Below are positions 1-6,321 of a stretch of DNA of 13,232 bases, piece by piece (positions within the stretch are counted from its first letter, which is position 1; every line of letters begins with the position of its first letter). The notes under the pieces are model-generated. The model was not told the DNA's origin and searched no databases. It saw only the letters and a list, made by a program, of their open reading frames with translations. A program made the translations under genes and the position numbers. Source of the stretch: an uncultured Lachnospiraceae bacterium (GTDB taxonomy: Bacteria; Bacillota; Clostridia; Lachnospirales; Lachnospiraceae); NCBI GenBank assembly GCA_947175845.1, contig CAMWOK010000055.1:1-13232 (forward strand). The letters are read 5' to 3'.

Positions 1-1700
1 GCCTCATACTCCCCGAGACTGCCCGTGAACCTTTTTTCGTTCACAAGGTTTCGCATCCCCTCAAACCGCTTCAGCTCCACATTGCCGCTCTGCGTGTGAA
101 AAATCAGCACCACGCGCTGCCCTTCCAGTGTTCTCTCCGTCCAAATCAATCCCGTATCATCATCCGTGTACTGATCCACAACCGCCCCCTGCGTCAATGC
201 CGGACAGTCATGCCGGATGCGAATCAGTGTGCGGTAATACTGGAACAGCTCCCTGTTCTGTCTGTCTCTGTCCCAGAGCATACCGCGCCTGCAGTCCGGG
301 TCTGGCCCGCCGTCCATCCCGACCTCGTCGCCGTAGTATATCATGGGCATACCCGGAAGCAGCAGCTGCAGCGCCGCCGCCAGTTTCTGCTTTCTGACGT
401 CTGCCTGCACACTGTACAAAAACCGCTCCGTGTCGTGGGTGTCAATAAAATTCCAGAGATAGCCCTCCAGCGCCTGGTTCAGATTTCCCTTCATGAAGTT
501 CAGTTTTCCGACAAAAGATGACACGCGCATCGCGTCCTTGACAATCAAATCGAGAACAGCGTGATAAAACTGATAATTCATGATGCTGTCCCACTCGTCC
601 CCCTCCAGAAAATCCCCTGCAAAATGCCAGATTTCCCCGACGATCAGCACATCCTTCTTCACCGCCTTTAACTCCCTGCGAAATCGCTTCCAGAAAGCAT
701 GGTGAATCTCGTCCGCAACATCCAGGCGCCACCCGTCAATGTCGCACTCCCGAATCCAGTAGGACGCCACATCTATGACAAAATCGGCCGCCGCCCTGTT
801 TTTCAGATTCAGTTTCGGCATCGGCGCCGCGTAGCTGAATGTCTTGTAGTTCGGCTTCTTGCCCCACTCCATCACAAGCGGAAATCCGTCAATATAGTAC
901 CAGTCCAGATACGCTGACGCCTCTTTCTTCTCCATCACATCCCGAAAGGCAAAGAAATCCAGCGCCGTGTGGTTGAACACACCGTCCAGAATGACATACA
1001 TCCCCAGCGCATGCGCCGTTTCAACCAGCTCCTTTAAATCCTCCTTCGTCCCAAATGACGGGTCTATCTGATAATAGTCGTCGATGTTGTACTTGTGGCT
1101 GGAATTGGAGCTAAACACCGGCGTCATGTAAATCACATCCACACCAAGCTCCTTAATATAGGAAAGATGCTGGATGATCCCGCGCAGAGAGCCCTTTAAA
1201 TCCGCCTGATGCCCTATAGGCGCCTGATACCACTCCGCGTCAGAAACCGCCTTGTCCGTGGCAAAGCGGGACGGGAAGATCTGGTAGACCACCTTATTTT
1301 TCGCCCACTGCGGCAGCTCAAACAACTCCTCCTCCCGCAGATTCTGCGGACAGTCAAACATCCGGTCAATCTCTGTGATGCACGTGTCATAGAAATTGTG
1401 ATTTCCATAGTAAACCACATTTCCCGCCGTGTCCTGTATCTCAAAAAAATAGCGCAGGCAGACCACATCCATGTCCAGCCCGACCTCATAGTAGTCAATA
1501 TAATCGTCGGCGTAAGCAGCTTCCATCAGATACTCCTGCCTAGTATCCATAAATTTCAGCGGCAGATATTTGTCCTGCGCGTGTAAAACCACGCGCGCCA
1601 CATCGCCCTTCTTGGTCTCGAGCCGGATTAGAAAACGCCCCTTCGCTATCGCATAACAGTATCGTCTGTCCGCAAAATGCCTGATTGCCGCACACTCCAT
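1..1700 (-). CDS. Cyclomaltodextrinase / neopullulanase-type GH13 alpha-glucan hydrolase (3' end outside window)
   Basis: Hydrolyses alpha-1,4 (and probably alpha-1,6) bonds in cyclodextrins, pullulan or maltodextrins; no signal peptide, so probably cytoplasmic. The 566 visible residues start with a region fitting the N-terminal CBM34-like domain of this subfamily (about 1-125), then a TIM barrel. The GH13 regions are legible: DGVFNH (239-244), MPKLN (294-298, the fifth region typical of the neopullulanase subfamily GH13_20), GWRLDV with nucleophile D327, GEIWH with acid/base E356, and THDTER with D423. Spacing matches Thermoactinomyces TVA II (D325, E354, D421) to within two residues. The start at 1700 has an AGGAGG-type site at 1708-1713. 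Family length near 580-590 suggests only about 20 residues are missing. It follows the MATE gene by 46 bp without a terminator, so co-transcription is likely. Exact substrate preference cannot be read from the sequence. Confidence 0.93.
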   Translation of the reverse strand, partial: MECAAIRHFADRRYCYAIAKGRFLIRLETKKGDVARVVLHAQDKYLPLKFMDTRQEYLMEAAYADDYIDYYEVGLDMDVVCLRYFFEIQDTAGNVVYYGNHNFYDTCITEIDRMFDCPQNLREEELFELPQWAKNKVVYQIFPSRFATDKAVSDAEWYQAPIGHQADLKGSLRGIIQHLSYIKELGVDVIYMTPVFSSNSSHKYNIDDYYQIDPSFGTKEDLKELVETAHALGMYVILDGVFNHTALDFFAFRDVMEKKEASAYLDWYYIDGFPLVMEWGKKPNYKTFSYAAPMPKLNLKNRAAADFVIDVASYWIRECDIDGWRLDVADEIHHAFWKRFRRELKAVKKDVLIVGEIWHFAGDFLEGDEWDSIMNYQFYHAVLDLIVKDAMRVSSFVGKLNFMKGNLNQALEGYLWNFIDTHDTERFLYSVQADVRKQKLAAALQLLLPGMPMIYYGDEVGMDGGPDPDCRRGMLWDRDRQNRELFQYYRTLIRIRHDCPALTQGAVVDQYTDDDTGLIWTERTLEGQRVVLIFHTQSGNVELKRFEGMRNLVNEKRFTGSLGEYE

Positions 1701-1746
1701 AATTGTTCCTCCTGATTTCAACGTTTGCACATGCTTTTTGCAGCGC

Positions 1747-3057
1747 TTATTTCCTGATAAATCCCTTCGTCTTCCATCTGCCCGACCTCCAGCGCAGTAC
1801 CATAAACACCGCGCGGACACACTCGTCACACGCAAGCCCGATGTAAGCTCCCACTGCAAGCAGGTTCAGATGAATGCCGAAATACCACGTGCCTCCCACC
1901 ATACACAGATACATAAACGTGACCGCAATCAGTGTGGTATACAGGGCATCGCCGCTTGTCTTGAGCGCCTGTCCAAACACCAGGTTTGTCACGCGCCCCA
2001 CCTCCAGAATGATGTCAATGGCCAGAAGCGTTCCGACCAGGGCAATCATCTGCGGATCATCTGTGAAAATCCGAATCAGATAGTTCGCACTGAGCGCAAA
2101 CATCGCCTCTAACCCCGCTGCGACACCGATCCCGATGCACGCGGCTTTCTTTGTGCCCTTGTCACAGGCCTCATAGTCCCCCTCGCCGATCCGCCACCCG
2201 GTCAGTATGGCGTTGGCCTGCGCAAGCGCTGCTCCCACACAGTAGGAGAAATTCGCAATCTGGGCAGCGTACGCCCGCGCCGTCACGTTCATGCCCGCCT
2301 CGTCCATCTGATTCAGAAAACGGATGGTAAGGGTCATTGCCACATTGTAAAATGCCGTCTCCATGGCGGAGGGCAGCCCGACCTTCAAAATCTGTGAAAG
2401 CACCTCCCTGTTTGTCAGGCGCTCCGGGTCCGCATCCGCCCTGACCAGAACTCTGGATGCCGCGACAACAATTGCAAGGTTCAGAACACGCGATATCACT
2501 GTCGCGGCGGCAACTCCCGCCACGCCGCCGTGAAAGACAAACAAAAAGACAGCGTTGAGGCACAAGTTGACCACATTGGACAAAATTGTGGCGATCAGCG
2601 GCTGTCTGGTGTGGCCAAACGCCCTCAGATAACTTGAATAGATCGGAATCAGCGCATTCAGAAAACAGAAGCCGCCGACAATCCTCAGATAAGTCTTCGC
2701 ATACTCCATGAGCAGCGGTGCCACGCCCACCAGCTCCAGAATGCGCCCCGAAAACGCAAACAAAAACAGCGAAAGCGCCGCGCCAAGGATCAGATTCAGG
2801 ACAGCGCCCAGCTTTCTTGCCTGGCAGGCCACCCCGATTTTTTTCGCGCCGATATACTGTGTCATCACGGCGATCATCCCCGATGACACGATGTGAAACA
2901 TAATAATAAAAACAGTGATGTAGGTGTTTGCCGTGCCCACTGCCCCGACCGCATTGTCTCCCACAGTGGAGAGCATCATAGTGTCCACCATGCCTGCCAG
3001 CATATAGCACAATGTTTCTAGTGCAATCGGCACAAATAATTTTGTCAGTGATTTCAT
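1747..3057 (-). CDS. MATE-family multidrug/cation antiporter
   Basis: Predicted inner-membrane efflux carrier of the MATE family, 436 residues, close to the usual 440-460. Translation shows about twelve hydrophobic segments, a first helix with the family pattern (P9, VDTMML at 24-29, VGDNAVGAVG following), and the repeat of that pattern in the second half (GLPSAMET, then WRIGEGDYEAC in the loop after the eighth segment). The reading frame is open upstream to 3150, but the ATG at 3057 is preferred: the protein from there begins exactly where MATE proteins begin, and a purine-rich site (AGGAACGGGG) precedes it, whereas the upstream ATGs have no such site. It is divergent from an AraC-type regulator and followed by a GH13 enzyme on the same strand. 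The substrate is unknown; drug, cation or metabolite export are all possible. Confidence 0.93.
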   Translation of the reverse strand: MKSLTKLFVPIALETLCYMLAGMVDTMMLSTVGDNAVGAVGTANTYITVFIIMFHIVSSGMIAVMTQYIGAKKIGVACQARKLGAVLNLILGAALSLFLFAFSGRILELVGVAPLLMEYAKTYLRIVGGFCFLNALIPIYSSYLRAFGHTRQPLIATILSNVVNLCLNAVFLFVFHGGVAGVAAATVISRVLNLAIVVAASRVLVRADADPERLTNREVLSQILKVGLPSAMETAFYNVAMTLTIRFLNQMDEAGMNVTARAYAAQIANFSYCVGAALAQANAILTGWRIGEGDYEACDKGTKKAACIGIGVAAGLEAMFALSANYLIRIFTDDPQMIALVGTLLAIDIILEVGRVTNLVFGQALKTSGDALYTTLIAVTFMYLCMVGGTWYFGIHLNLLAVGAYIGLACDECVRAVFMVLRWRSGRWKTKGFIRK

Positions 3058-3058
3058 C

Positions 3059-3129
3059 GCAGCAGCACCCCGTTCCTGTTCACAAATTTTCTGCTGCAAT
3101 CCACACCTCTTGGGCATCAATTGCAGCAG
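3059..3129 (-). promoter_or_regulatory. MATE leader with two mutually exclusive hairpins
   Basis: Read on the minus strand, CTGCTGCAAT (3129-3120) is perfectly complementary to ATTGCAGCAG (3100-3091). The second arm also contains GCAGCAG (3097-3091), which is perfectly complementary to CTGCTGC (3065-3059) immediately in front of the ATG at 3057. The second pairing would loop out the ribosome binding site and place the start codon at the base of the stem. The arms are seen directly; translational switching is inference, and requires transcription to start upstream of 3129. Confidence 0.4.
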
Positions 3130-3142
3130 GCTGTGCACCCTC

Positions 3143-3179
3143 ATTGACAAAGGGAAAAAGCGTGTAAACCTTTATCAAT
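3143..3179. repeat. Inverted repeat, possible operator
   Basis: ATTGACAAAGG (3143-3153) and CCTTTATCAAT (3169-3179) are inverted copies with one mismatch in 11, separated by 15 bp; arm centres are 26 bp apart. It sits between the divergent MATE and AraC genes, just upstream of the AraC promoter. It could bind the adjacent AraC-type regulator, but AraC proteins often use direct repeats, so the partner is uncertain. Confidence 0.45.
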
Positions 3180-3192
3180 TATCTGGTGTTAC

Positions 3193-3221
3193 TTGTATTG
3201 TACGCTCATATGCGCTATAAT
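3193..3221 (+). promoter_or_regulatory. Predicted promoter of the AraC-family gene
   Basis: TTGTAT (3193-3198), a 17-bp spacer and a consensus TATAAT (3216-3221). The -35 is weak (3 of 6), the -10 perfect. Predicted start of transcription is near 3228, giving a leader of about 65 nt. I found no equally good promoter on the opposite strand for the MATE gene, which may therefore need an activator. Confidence 0.6.
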
Positions 3222-3292
3222 TCTTGTAATATATTCCTACTTTTTTAACACAATCCTATTTTCTACTCAAAAAGCACCCGAGGAGGAACACC

Positions 3293-4180
3293 ATGGACTA
3301 CAGCCCTTTGCAGGAAACAAAAATACACGGAACTGTCGCTTTTCCGTACAGTGTCTACCGCGCGCGCATCCCGGAATGGATCCGATCGTTCCCGTTGCAC
3401 TGGCACGACGACTTTGAACTAATCTACTGTGTTGAAGGACAGATACAGGTCACGCTGTGGAGGCAGGCGCACACGCTGTGCGCACAGGATCTGATTGTCG
3501 TCCTTCCCCACGCCGTGCACTCCATAGAACAGCATGGCTCTGAGGGCGGTGAGTACTTTAACATCATGTTCAATCCCGCACTTTTCAGAGGCGCGGAGGA
3601 GGACCCCTGCTATGAGAAATACGTCCTTCCGTTCCTGCGCGGAGAGCGTACCATGGACTGCTTTTATCCGGCCGGTTCCTCATTTAACCAGTCGGTGACA
3701 TCCAGTGTGCGCGCTCTGTACACACACCGCAAGGAGAGCTATTCCACCCACGAGCTGCTCGTCAAGTCCAGCCTGTTTCTGCTGCTGCATCACATGAACC
3801 AGCACAGCACTGCCGCCACCAGCGACGACCGCTCCCAGCAGCTGTCCTACAGCCGCCTGAAAAACGCCCTGTACCATGTCCAGAAATTTTATGATCACGA
3901 CATTTGCATTCAGGAAGCCGCCGCACAGTGCGGCTTCTCCGAAAGCCATTTTATGAAATTGTTTCGGGAATTTACGGGGATGAGCTTCAACGCCTACCTG
4001 GTGAACTACCGGCTCGAACTGGCGGCAAAGCAGCTGTCAGAGACAGATTTTAAGGTGATTGATATCGCAGAGAACTGCGGGTTTCACAATCACTCCTACT
4101 TCACGAGGGCATTTCAGAAAAAATACCAAAAGACGCCGCTGATGTACCGGAGAGCCGCGCAGGGAAAGAGCCTTACATAG
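3293..4180 (+). CDS. AraC/XylS-family transcriptional regulator with cupin sensor domain
   Basis: Cytoplasmic DNA-binding regulator of 295 residues, a normal length. The N-terminal part carries a cupin-like ligand-binding fold: HWHDDFELIY (36-45) and the LPHAVHSIE segment (71-79) are the usual metal/sugar-pocket motifs. The C-terminal 100 residues hold two helix-turn-helix motifs: the first at about 203-224 (IQEAAAQCGFSESHFMKLF) and the second at about 254-276 (VIDIAENCGFHNHSYFTRAF), followed by the family signature YQKTPLMYR. The ATG at 3293 has a strong GAGGAGG site a few bases upstream. It is divergent from the MATE and GH13 genes, the classic arrangement for a local regulator, so control of those genes, perhaps in response to a maltodextrin-type sugar, is a reasonable inference. 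It converges with the pyrophosphatase gene 13 bp away. Confidence 0.95.
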   Translation: MDYSPLQETKIHGTVAFPYSVYRARIPEWIRSFPLHWHDDFELIYCVEGQIQVTLWRQAHTLCAQDLIVVLPHAVHSIEQHGSEGGEYFNIMFNPALFRGAEEDPCYEKYVLPFLRGERTMDCFYPAGSSFNQSVTSSVRALYTHRKESYSTHELLVKSSLFLLLHHMNQHSTAATSDDRSQQLSYSRLKNALYHVQKFYDHDICIQEAAAQCGFSESHFMKLFREFTGMSFNAYLVNYRLELAAKQLSETDFKVIDIAENCGFHNHSYFTRAFQKKYQKTPLMYRRAAQGKSLT

Positions 4181-4193
4181 TGTCAGGCCTGCT

Positions 4194-5861
4194 TTATTTT
4201 TCCCACTGCTGCAACACGGATACAAAGGCCGGAATCAGCTGTTTTTTTCTTGATACCAGATTTTTCAATTCAAATTTTTTCTGTGTTTTGGGCAGTTTGA
4301 ACGCCGATCGCACCAGCTCCCTCGCCCGCTCGCCGAAGCACAAAAGTTCTGTCTTTTCATACACGATATTCGTCAGCATGAAAAAACACATCTCGACTGG
4401 CAGTTCAGGCATCTGCTCCCTGATATACGGATCGAGCTTCTCCCGGATCTCATCAAGCTCAATGCTGTTCATGGAGTTGATCTGCCCCACGCTGAACTCA
4501 AATCCGTTCACCGAAAAGTTTTTGTAATCCTGATTGAAAATTTCCTCCGCCGACTTGTCGCTGAGGCTGCTGCCTGCACCGAACATATCCACCGCAAACC
4601 CCTCGATTTCCACGCCGCAGATCTCGGAGAGTTTTTCTGCCGCAGCCTTATCCACTTCCGTCACCGTCGGCGAGTGAAACAGCAGCGTATCAGAAATGAT
4701 CGCAGCCATCATAAGACCCGCTATATTTCTGGGAATTTCAATACCTTTCTCCTGATACATCTGATAGATGATTGTCGCGGTACAGCCAAGCGGCTGGTTT
4801 CGGAAAAATACCGGTGAAACAGTCTCGAGCGTACCGATTCTGTGATGGTCTATAATCTCTAGAATCTCGGCCGCCTCGATCCCGTCAACGGTCTGCGAAA
4901 GCTCGTTGTGATCGATCAGTATCAGCTGCTTCTTGCGCAGATTCAGCAGTGTCCGGCGCGAGATCATCCCGACATATCTGTCCTCCTCATCAAGCACCGG
5001 AAAATCGTGATACCGTTTCTTTTTCATGATGGCTCTGATATCCTCTGTCTTGTCTGTGACCTTGAAGGTTGTCAGCTTATCGCGCCGCATAAAATAGCCG
5101 ATCGGCATACTCTGATTGATCAGGCGCGCAACGGTTGCCGTGTCATATGGGGTACTGAGCAGTATACACTCATGTTCTCTGGCAAAAATCTGGATCGTTT
5201 TGGAGATCTTTGCCCCCATCGTGACCACCACGCACGCTGCCCCCATCTCGATCGCGCACAGCTGCGTCTCATACCGGTTTCCGAGCAACACCATATCCCC
5301 CGGATGTATGTAGTTCTCGAGCACATCCGGGTTGGCTGTCGCGATGACCACCTCCCCGCTCTCAAAATAGCCGGAAGCTTCCCCCACAACCATCTCCGCA
5401 TCGATCGTCTCAAGTATATTTTTATAGGAAGTCCTCGCCCGCGACAGGATGCCATTGTCATACACATCCATATAGGCGTTTGCAATATCCCCGAGTGAGA
5501 TAATGCCGGTCAGTCTGTCCTGACTGATAACAGGAACCGTGACATCTCCCCTGTCGCGCATCAGATGCCACGCCTTTTTGAGCGACACATCCTCCGTCAC
5601 GCCCTCCACATCATTCATGTCAATATCCCTTGCGTCGGTCATGACATCATGCAGATAGACAGGCGGGTCTGCATGAAAAGCATTCAACACATACTGTGTC
5701 TCCTGGTTGACCTGCCCTGCCCTCGCCGGAACATACTCACAGGATGCATCGCATTGATTTTTCAAATATGCATATGCAATCGCGGAGCAGATTGAGTCTG
5801 TATCAGGGTTTTTGTGCCCTACAATAAACACGGGCCGTTTTGTCAATTCTGCATTTTCCAT
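4194..5861 (-). CDS. ppaC: Manganese-dependent family II inorganic pyrophosphatase with CBS and DRTGG regulatory domains
   Basis: Hydrolyses pyrophosphate to phosphate in the cytoplasm, pulling biosynthetic reactions forward. The 555-residue product has the order DHH domain, CBS, DRTGG-like, CBS, rest of DHH, DHHA2. Metal-site motifs are intact: HKNPDTDS (H16, D20, D22), LIDHNE (D317, H318), DHH (338-340) and SDT (D391); the C-terminal SRKKQ (537-541) binds pyrophosphate. CBS motifs lie at about 71-130 and 255-310, with the DRTGG-type insert between them. Known CBS-pyrophosphatases of this type are inhibited by AMP/ADP and activated by ATP or diadenosine polyphosphates. The frame is open to 5903, but ATG 5861 is preferred because AGAGGA precedes it (5871-5876) and the family N-terminus starts there. 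Its leader contains an attenuator-like terminator. The gene symbol is by family; assignment of class is firm. Confidence 0.95.
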   Translation of the reverse strand: MENAELTKRPVFIVGHKNPDTDSICSAIAYAYLKNQCDASCEYVPARAGQVNQETQYVLNAFHADPPVYLHDVMTDARDIDMNDVEGVTEDVSLKKAWHLMRDRGDVTVPVISQDRLTGIISLGDIANAYMDVYDNGILSRARTSYKNILETIDAEMVVGEASGYFESGEVVIATANPDVLENYIHPGDMVLLGNRYETQLCAIEMGAACVVVTMGAKISKTIQIFAREHECILLSTPYDTATVARLINQSMPIGYFMRRDKLTTFKVTDKTEDIRAIMKKKRYHDFPVLDEEDRYVGMISRRTLLNLRKKQLILIDHNELSQTVDGIEAAEILEIIDHHRIGTLETVSPVFFRNQPLGCTATIIYQMYQEKGIEIPRNIAGLMMAAIISDTLLFHSPTVTEVDKAAAEKLSEICGVEIEGFAVDMFGAGSSLSDKSAEEIFNQDYKNFSVNGFEFSVGQINSMNSIELDEIREKLDPYIREQMPELPVEMCFFMLTNIVYEKTELLCFGERARELVRSAFKLPKTQKKFELKNLVSRKKQLIPAFVSVLQQWEK

Positions 5862-5904
5862 CTTTCTACTTCCTCTCTTAAATTGATAGCGGACAAAGAA
5901 CAAG

Positions 5905-5928
5905 AAAAAATCCCTTGAAACTCAAGGG
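5905..5928 (-). terminator. Intrinsic terminator inside the pyrophosphatase leader (candidate attenuator)
   Basis: On the minus strand CCCTTGA (5928-5922), a 3-nt loop and TCAAGGG (5918-5912) are followed by A and six T (5910-5905). It lies between the predicted promoter (5991-6018) and the ATG at 5861, so it would stop transcripts before the gene. An upstream segment GAAACAAGG (5969-5961) can pair with CCTTG and TTTC of this hairpin (9 bp with a 2-nt bulge), preventing its formation. The tRNA transcript upstream already has its own terminator, so this one is not needed for that. Confidence 0.65.
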
Positions 5929-5990
5929 CTCAAATGTAACTATAAAAAATGAACGATTAACCTTGTTTCCAAGCATCTCTTGTAAGTACT

Positions 5991-6018
5991 ATTATACCAA
6001 AATATGTTCTATTTGCAA
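5991..6018 (-). promoter_or_regulatory. Predicted promoter of the pyrophosphatase gene
   Basis: TTGCAA (6018-6013), 16-bp spacer, consensus TATAAT (5996-5991) preceded by TGG, an extended -10. Predicted transcription start is near 5983, giving a leader of about 120 nt that contains the candidate antiterminator and terminator. Confidence 0.7.
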
Positions 6019-6072
6019 TGACAACTTTCGAAAAAGGCTAATTTTGTAAACAGCTTTTGAACAGTTCCTTAC

Positions 6073-6135
6073 CGTAGAAAAAACAAAGATAAAAGCCTGT
6101 AATTGCTTCAACCCTCGCAATTACAGGCTTTTATC
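6073..6135 (-). terminator. Strong rho-independent terminator of tRNA-Gly
   Basis: A perfect 18-bp stem (6135-6118 paired with 6105-6088) with a 12-nt loop, followed on the minus strand by TTTGTTTTTTC. The stem begins only two bases past the tRNA discriminator base, so the 3' trailer is essentially the terminator itself. It would also end any read-through from the GH3 gene. Confidence 0.95.
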
Positions 6136-6137
6136 AG

Positions 6138-6210
6138 AGCGATAGACGGGGCTCGAACCCGCGGTCTCGACCTTGGCAAGGTCGCGCGTTACCAACTACG
6201 CCACTATCGC
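6138..6210 (-). tRNA. tRNA-Gly (anticodon GCC)
   Basis: A full 73-nt cloverleaf. Acceptor stem GCGATAG (6210-6204) pairs with CTATCGC (6145-6139), discriminator T at 6138. D arm GCGT/ACGC with loop AGTTGGTA; anticodon stem CGACC/GGTCG with loop TTGCCAA, giving anticodon GCC, which reads GGC and GGT glycine codons. Five-base variable loop; T arm with TTCGAAC loop, one G-U pair closing its stem. CCA is not encoded and must be added by tRNA nucleotidyltransferase. It has its own promoter and terminator and lies just downstream of the glyA/GH3 genes on the same strand. Confidence 0.98.
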
Positions 6211-6215
6211 ACTCC

Positions 6216-6251
6216 TATATCTTGTCCTCAGTATCTCAAGGACAAGATATA
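6216..6251. repeat. 13-bp perfect palindrome across the tRNA-Gly promoter and leader
   Basis: TATATCTTGTCCT (6216-6228) and its exact inverted copy (6239-6251) flank a 10-bp centre. The distal arm touches the last base of the -10 hexamer and spans the predicted transcription start; the proximal arm ends 5 bp before the mature tRNA. It may be an operator, or the inner AGGAC/GTCCT part may form a pre-tRNA leader hairpin. Confidence 0.6.
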
Positions 6252-6279
6252 CTATACTACATTGCATCGAACTTGTCAA
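6251..6279 (-). promoter_or_regulatory. tRNA-Gly promoter
   Basis: Perfect TTGACA (6279-6274), exact 17-bp spacer and TATAGT (6256-6251). This is the strongest promoter in the window, as expected for a stable RNA gene. Transcription start is predicted near 6243-6244, about 33 nt before the mature tRNA 5' end. Confidence 0.88.
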
Positions 6280-6321
6280 CAGTTTTTTGCCAAATTTTAT
6301 GGCCTCGTCACAAAGCCTTTG

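Noticed and set aside
2171..3010. 279-codon alternative frame on the same strand inside the MATE gene
   Set aside because: The MATE frame gives a continuous membrane protein; the alternative frame is Gly/Cys/Arg-rich without helices or domains.
4147..4205. Possible bidirectional terminator between the AraC and pyrophosphatase genes
   Set aside because: There is a CAGGCCTG palindrome and a TTTATTTTT tract, but the palindrome has no loop and other pairings are only 4-5 bp, so no convincing stem forms.
4908..5498. 196-codon open frame antisense to the pyrophosphatase
   Set aside because: Shadow of the CBS/DRTGG coding region; no recognisable motif.
5878..5976. 32-codon open frame running through the pyrophosphatase leader terminator, possible leader peptide
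   Set aside because: Its ATG is only about 8 nt from the predicted RNA 5' end and AAGAG directly abuts it, so initiation would be poor. It has no run of regulatory codons. It remains a possible alternative mechanism but is not supported enough to list.
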